Source of the DNA: Butyricimonas faecihominis
GTDB taxonomy: Bacteria; Bacteroidota; Bacteroidia; Bacteroidales; Marinifilaceae
Direction: 5' to 3'
Assembly (NCBI RefSeq): GCF_033096445.1
Contig: NZ_AP028155.1
Coordinates: 687,880-751,879 of the forward strand
DNA: 64,000 bases
A program made the translations under genes and the position numbers. Under the pieces are notes generated by a model, which saw only the letters and a program-made list of their open reading frames with translations, was not told the DNA's origin and made no database searches. The first letter of the stretch is position 1. Every line of letters starts with the position of its first letter. This document shows positions 61,109 to 64,000 of this stretch, one piece after another.

Positions 61109-62896
61109 ATGGCGGCGATTAACGAAAAGGGGTTATTGGGTAAATTTTTGGTGTGGCGGGTCCGTTACATCAAGGAAAAGCAATTTATTGTCATGTTGAG
61201 TATTCTGGTCGGTATCGTTACCGGCTTGGCGGGAGTTGTGCTGAAAAATATGGTACATTTTACACATATGTTTTTCACGGAACGGATGCAGGTGGACAGT
61301 GGTAACTTGCTCTTCTTTATATACCCTTTTATCGGAATATTGCTGACGACATTATTTGTAAAATTTTTCGTGAAAGAGGGAATCAGTCATGGTGTGACAA
61401 AGGTATTGTATGCTATTTCCCGTCGCAACAGTATGATCAAGCCGCACAACAACTATACCTCGATGATTGCCAGTACCCTGACCATCGGTTTTGGTGGATC
61501 GGTCGGGACGGAGGCTACCATCGTGTTGACCGGGGCGTCCATCGGTTCGAATCTGGCACGCTTGTTTCGGATGAACTACAAGGTGATGACCTTGATGATT
61601 GGTTGTGGAGCGGCTGGTGCCATTGCCGGGATCTTTAAAGCCCCGATTGCCGGGATTGTATTCACGATGGAGGTGTTGATGCTTGATCTGACGATGGCCT
61701 CGTTGGTACCGTTGATGTTCACGGCTATTACCTCGTATGTGGTTACGTTCTTCCTCATGGGGGATGGTTTCGTGTTTTCCTACCAGATCACGGATAAATT
61801 CGTGATGGCTAATTTCCCGTATTATGTTGTACTGGGCATCTTTGCCGGAGTGTTGTCCGTGTATTTCGTTCGGATGAATCTCCGGGTGGAACAATTTCTG
61901 GAGCGTATCAAGCAAACGTGGAAAAGAATAGCCATCGGTGGAGCCTTGTTAGGTGTCATTATTTTCGTGTTTCCTCCTCTATACGGTGAAGGGTACACGG
62001 CTTTGGATGACATGATGGCCGGACATTCCGATAAGTTATTGAATAATACCTATTTCTTCGGTTTTCGGGATAGTGCCTGGATGATGATCCTTTTCGTGGT
62101 TGGGTTGATATTCGTAAAAGTGATTGCCACGGCCTTAACCAATGGTAGTGGGGGTGTTGGTGGTGTTTTTGCTCCGAGTTTGTTCACGGGTGGTGTTGCC
62201 GGGTATTTGTTGGCGATGTTGATTAATATGAGCGGAATCCGTATCGTGGAACCCAGTCATTTCGTCTTGGCGGGAATGGCGGGAACGATGTCCGGTGTCA
62301 TGAAGGCCCCGTTAACAGCCATGTTCTTGATTGCCGAGATTTCGGGAGGTTATGCCTTATTTCTACCTTTGATGCTGACCTCGGTTATTTCTTACCTGAC
62401 TAGCCAAGGGATGGAACCTTATTCTATTTATGCCCGTCGTTTAGCCATGCAGGGAGACTTGTTGACTCATAACAAGGATAAAGCCGTGTTGACTTTGATG
62501 AAATTGAACAAGGTGGTGGAAACGGATTTTAAGACGATCGAGGTGGAGGCGACATTAGGTGATCTGGTAAAGGTGGTTTCCAAATCGAGCCGGAATCTAT
62601 TCCCTGTTTTGAATTCCAACCAGCAATTGTTGGGGATTGTCTTGCTGGATGACATTCGTAAAGTGATGTTTAATCAAGAATTGTATTCGAAAACCTACGT
62701 GCGGGATTTCATGACAACGCCTTCCGTGGTGATTGACATCAACGACTCGATGGAGGTTGTTATGAAGAAATTCGAGGATTCGAAAGCGTGGAACCTCCCC
62801 GTCCTTCAAGATCATAAATATATTGGTTTTGTTTCTAAAGCGAAGATATTCAACACGTATCGAAAAGTGTTGATTCATTTCTCCGATGATGAATAG
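61109..62896 (+). CDS. ClC-family chloride channel/transporter with C-terminal CBS domains
   Basis: A 595-residue membrane protein. The ClC selectivity motifs are recognisable: GGSVGTEATI (the usual GxExP-type segment with its Glu), GCGAAGAIAGIFKAPIAG, and GSGGVGGVFAPSLFTGG, with about 10 hydrophobic helices. The last about 140 residues form a CBS pair (FPVLNSNQQLLGIVLLDDI; DFMTTPSVVIDINDSMEVV), which in this family binds adenosine nucleotides. The N-terminus has MAAINEKGLLGKFLVWRVRYIKEKQF. It carries chloride, possibly exchanging protons, in the inner membrane. It lies 20 bp after the DUF4831 gene. Confidence 0.9.
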   Translation: MAAINEKGLLGKFLVWRVRYIKEKQFIVMLSILVGIVTGLAGVVLKNMVHFTHMFFTERMQVDSGNLLFFIYPFIGILLTTLFVKFFVKEGISHGVTKVLYAISRRNSMIKPHNNYTSMIASTLTIGFGGSVGTEATIVLTGASIGSNLARLFRMNYKVMTLMIGCGAAGAIAGIFKAPIAGIVFTMEVLMLDLTMASLVPLMFTAITSYVVTFFLMGDGFVFSYQITDKFVMANFPYYVVLGIFAGVLSVYFVRMNLRVEQFLERIKQTWKRIAIGGALLGVIIFVFPPLYGEGYTALDDMMAGHSDKLLNNTYFFGFRDSAWMMILFVVGLIFVKVIATALTNGSGGVGGVFAPSLFTGGVAGYLLAMLINMSGIRIVEPSHFVLAGMAGTMSGVMKAPLTAMFLIAEISGGYALFLPLMLTSVISYLTSQGMEPYSIYARRLAMQGDLLTHNKDKAVLTLMKLNKVVETDFKTIEVEATLGDLVKVVSKSSRNLFPVLNSNQQLLGIVLLDDIRKVMFNQELYSKTYVRDFMTTPSVVIDINDSMEVVMKKFEDSKAWNLPVLQDHKYIGFVSKAKIFNTYRKVLIHFSDDE

Positions 62897-63056
62897 TTTT
62901 TAGTGTAACAATTTAGATCGTTTTGCGTTATTTATGGCGATACATTAGATTTAATGTGTCTAAATAACTTCTTATTAGAAAAAAGAAGTTGTATTATTAG
63001 AAATAAACTATATATTCGCGGCAAAAATAAGAAATTACATTAAAAACGATATAACT

Positions 63057-63278
63057 ATGTATTGGACACTAGAACTTGCCTCTAAATTGGAAGATGCGCC
63101 TTGGCCAGCATCAAAAGATGAGTTGATAGACTACGCCATTCGTTCCGGGGCACCTATGGAAGTGATCGAAAATCTTCAGGATATCGAGGATGATGAAGAA
63201 ATATTTGAAAGTATTGAAGATATTTGGCCAGACTATCCGAGTAAAGATGACTTTTTCTTTAACGAGGACGAGTATTGA
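63057..63278 (+). CDS. Small acidic DUF2795 protein
   Basis: A 73-residue acidic protein with MYWTLELASKLEDAPWPASKDELIDYAIRSG at its start. This matches DUF2795, a small Bacteroidota family of unknown function, with the characteristic PWPASKxELxxYAxRxGA core. It has no signal peptide and is probably cytoplasmic. It stands alone, 160 bp after the ClC gene, with its own hairpin terminator downstream. Confidence 0.85.
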   Translation: MYWTLELASKLEDAPWPASKDELIDYAIRSGAPMEVIENLQDIEDDEEIFESIEDIWPDYPSKDDFFFNEDEY

Positions 63279-63301
63279 TTTATTCGGGTAAATGAAAAGA
63301 T

Positions 63302-63336
63302 AACGAACCACTCCGCAAGGGGTGGTTCGTTGTTTT
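63302..63336 (+). terminator. Rho-independent terminator after the DUF2795 gene
   Basis: AACGAACCACTCC (63302-63314), loop GCAA, and 63319-63331 pair over 13 bp with one G-U. A short T-rich tail follows. Confidence 0.75.
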
Positions 63337-63557
63337 ATATGGCAACGTGAAATTTTCCTATTGTTTGGGCGTGGATATTTATTTTTCTCATGTATGAGGA
63401 TTGTCATTTTTGACATTGAAGGTTCATAAAAAGATAAATGTATGAACTGTTTTGATAAAGTTCACAGGTCGTGTTTATCATGTCATCAGATTATTATTAT
63501 ATACTTATTAGCATGTTAATATTTACTATGTAAGTATAATATATTATTATATAGATA

Positions 63558-63598
63558 GGAGCGGAATAGGGGAGGAATGGGAGCGGAATGGGAGCGGG
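63558..63598. repeat. G-rich short tandem repeat (about 11-bp units)
   Basis: Four imperfect copies of GGAGCGGAATG, with variants GGGGAGGAATG and GGAGCGGG, in an otherwise AT-rich spacer. It stands out by base composition. The function is unknown. Confidence 0.6.
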
Positions 63599-63818
63599 TA
63601 ACATGATGATAAGAATTTGGTCATAATTTTATAACATTTTGTTACACTTGATGCCTTATATTTATAGAATTTGTGGGAATGATGTGCTTTTGAGTAGATT
63701 TTGTATATATTGTTTTGTAAATCAGTGTATTAATAGTTGTGCTAAATAATAAAGATTATTTTTTCAAAAAAATGGGAAAATTTATCTAGTTGAGAAGGAG
63801 GGGAAGATAAATGTATAT

Positions 63819-63853
63819 AAGAAATGGTAACTTCGTGGAGGTTACCATTTCTT
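63819..63853 (+). promoter_or_regulatory. Perfect 13-bp stem-loop upstream of the edge sigma gene
   Basis: AAGAAATGGTAAC (63819-63831) and GTTACCATTTCTT (63841-63853) pair perfectly around a 9-nt loop. No T-run follows, so a terminator is less likely than an operator or RNA control element. Confidence 0.5.
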
Positions 63854-63914
63854 GCTGTTCGCCCAGCACGAATATATTTTTAATTCCTTTAATAAAAAGT
63901 TTAATTTAATCTTT

Positions 63915-63922
63915 TATATTTG
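63915..63922 (+). promoter_or_regulatory. Putative -7 box for the edge sigma gene
   Basis: TATATTTG matches TAnnTTTG, 13 bp before the proposed ATG at 63936. No strong -33 element. Confidence 0.35.
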
Positions 63923-63935
63923 CATAAAAGAATGA

Positions 63936-64000
63936 ATGTACATGGTTGTGGATTATTCGGAAGATAGGGAAATGTTAACGTTATTGAGGCGTGGTGAAAT
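63936..64000 (+). CDS. Probable ECF sigma-70 factor, N-terminal fragment cut by the window edge
   Basis: The ATG at 63936 opens a frame with no stop to base 64000 (21 codons plus two bases). It reads MYMVVDYSEDREMLTLLRRG, then GE. The DREMLTLLRRGE stretch looks like the start of region 2 of Bacteroidota ECF sigma factors, where a short acidic-basic helix leads into an AFxxLY segment. ATG 63942 is an alternative start. With so few codons the call is tentative. It would suggest another sigma-FecR-SusC locus just beyond the window. Confidence 0.5.
   Translation, partial: MYMVVDYSEDREMLTLLRRGE

Larger units (their letters stand above)
63337..63935. other. AT-rich intergenic region before the edge ECF sigma gene
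   Basis: About 600 bp with no credible gene. It holds a G-rich tandem repeat (63558-63598), a perfect 13-bp stem-loop (63819-63853), and a -7-like box (63915-63922). Confidence 0.5.

Noticed and set aside
1-64000. CRISPR array, tRNA or rRNA genes, insertion sequence
   Set aside because: No regularly spaced repeats with unique spacers, no cloverleaf-like segment and no transposase frame were found by reading.

Overview
The window looks like chromosomal DNA of an anaerobic gut Bacteroidota, order Bacteroidales, most likely an Odoribacteraceae/Butyricimonas-type organism (inference). The reasons are three SusC/SusD outer-membrane uptake pairs, two FecR anti-sigma genes, two complete and one edge-truncated ECF sigma gene, PKD-like and DUF4843 lipoproteins beside a zinc metalloprotease, a FimA/Mfa-type fimbrial locus, and promoters of the Bacteroides form TTTG-N19-21-TAnnTTTG. 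No rRNA, tRNA, CRISPR array or insertion sequence was seen.

Layout. (1) 1-2187, minus: two periplasmic PpiC/SurA-type foldases, the first cut by the window edge. (2) 2297-4207: a RecQ helicase. (3) 4612-5358: a Fic protein whose catalytic histidine is glutamine. (4) 5422-24422: a large uptake region. A FecR without a neighbouring sigma gene and an M84-like zinc metalloprotease come first. Two consecutive copies of a SusC-SusD-DUF4843-PKD lipoprotein cassette follow, with an ECF sigma gene between them. The first SusC has the signal-relay STN domain and the second does not, so sigma factor, anti-sigma factor and signalling receptor seem to be spread over one composite regulon that probably takes up peptides or glycopeptides. 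(5) 24549-25052: an exported GcvH-like protein in which Asp replaces the lipoyl-lysine. (6) 25398-27599, minus: queC-queD-queE for queuosine precursor synthesis. (7) 27910-28344: a bactofilin.

(8) 28530-41825: a phase-variable fimbrial locus. It has a tyrosine recombinase, then two identical 21-bp sites in inverted orientation around a 253-bp segment that carries a near-consensus promoter, then fimbrillin, Mfa2-like anchor, DUF3575 porin-like protein, TPR/PD40/OmpA protein, a large propeller/Calx-beta-like secreted protein, two more fimbrillin-like lipoproteins (one with BACON-like domains), a small cytoplasmic protein and a terminator. In the sequenced orientation the invertible promoter points away from the fimbrial genes, so the locus reads as OFF.

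(9) 41925-49890: a canonical ECF sigma-FecR-SusC-SusD-thioredoxin operon. (10) 49960-52689, minus: a FadL/OmpP1-type porin and a Trp/Tyr/Gly-rich lipoprotein. (11) 52903-63278: mostly housekeeping genes (proS, pepT, a DUF3078 outer-membrane protein, a POT peptide transporter on the minus strand, NAD(P)HX repair, DUF4831, a ClC channel with CBS domains, DUF2795). (12) 63279-64000: AT-rich spacer with a small tandem repeat and a hairpin, then the first codons of a probable third ECF sigma gene.

Best candidates for something undescribed are the invertible fimbrial promoter with its dedicated recombinase, the exported GcvH-like protein without its lipoylation site, and the duplicated SusCD-PKD cassette with its split regulatory parts. 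Family names come from motif recognition by eye. No database search was possible.
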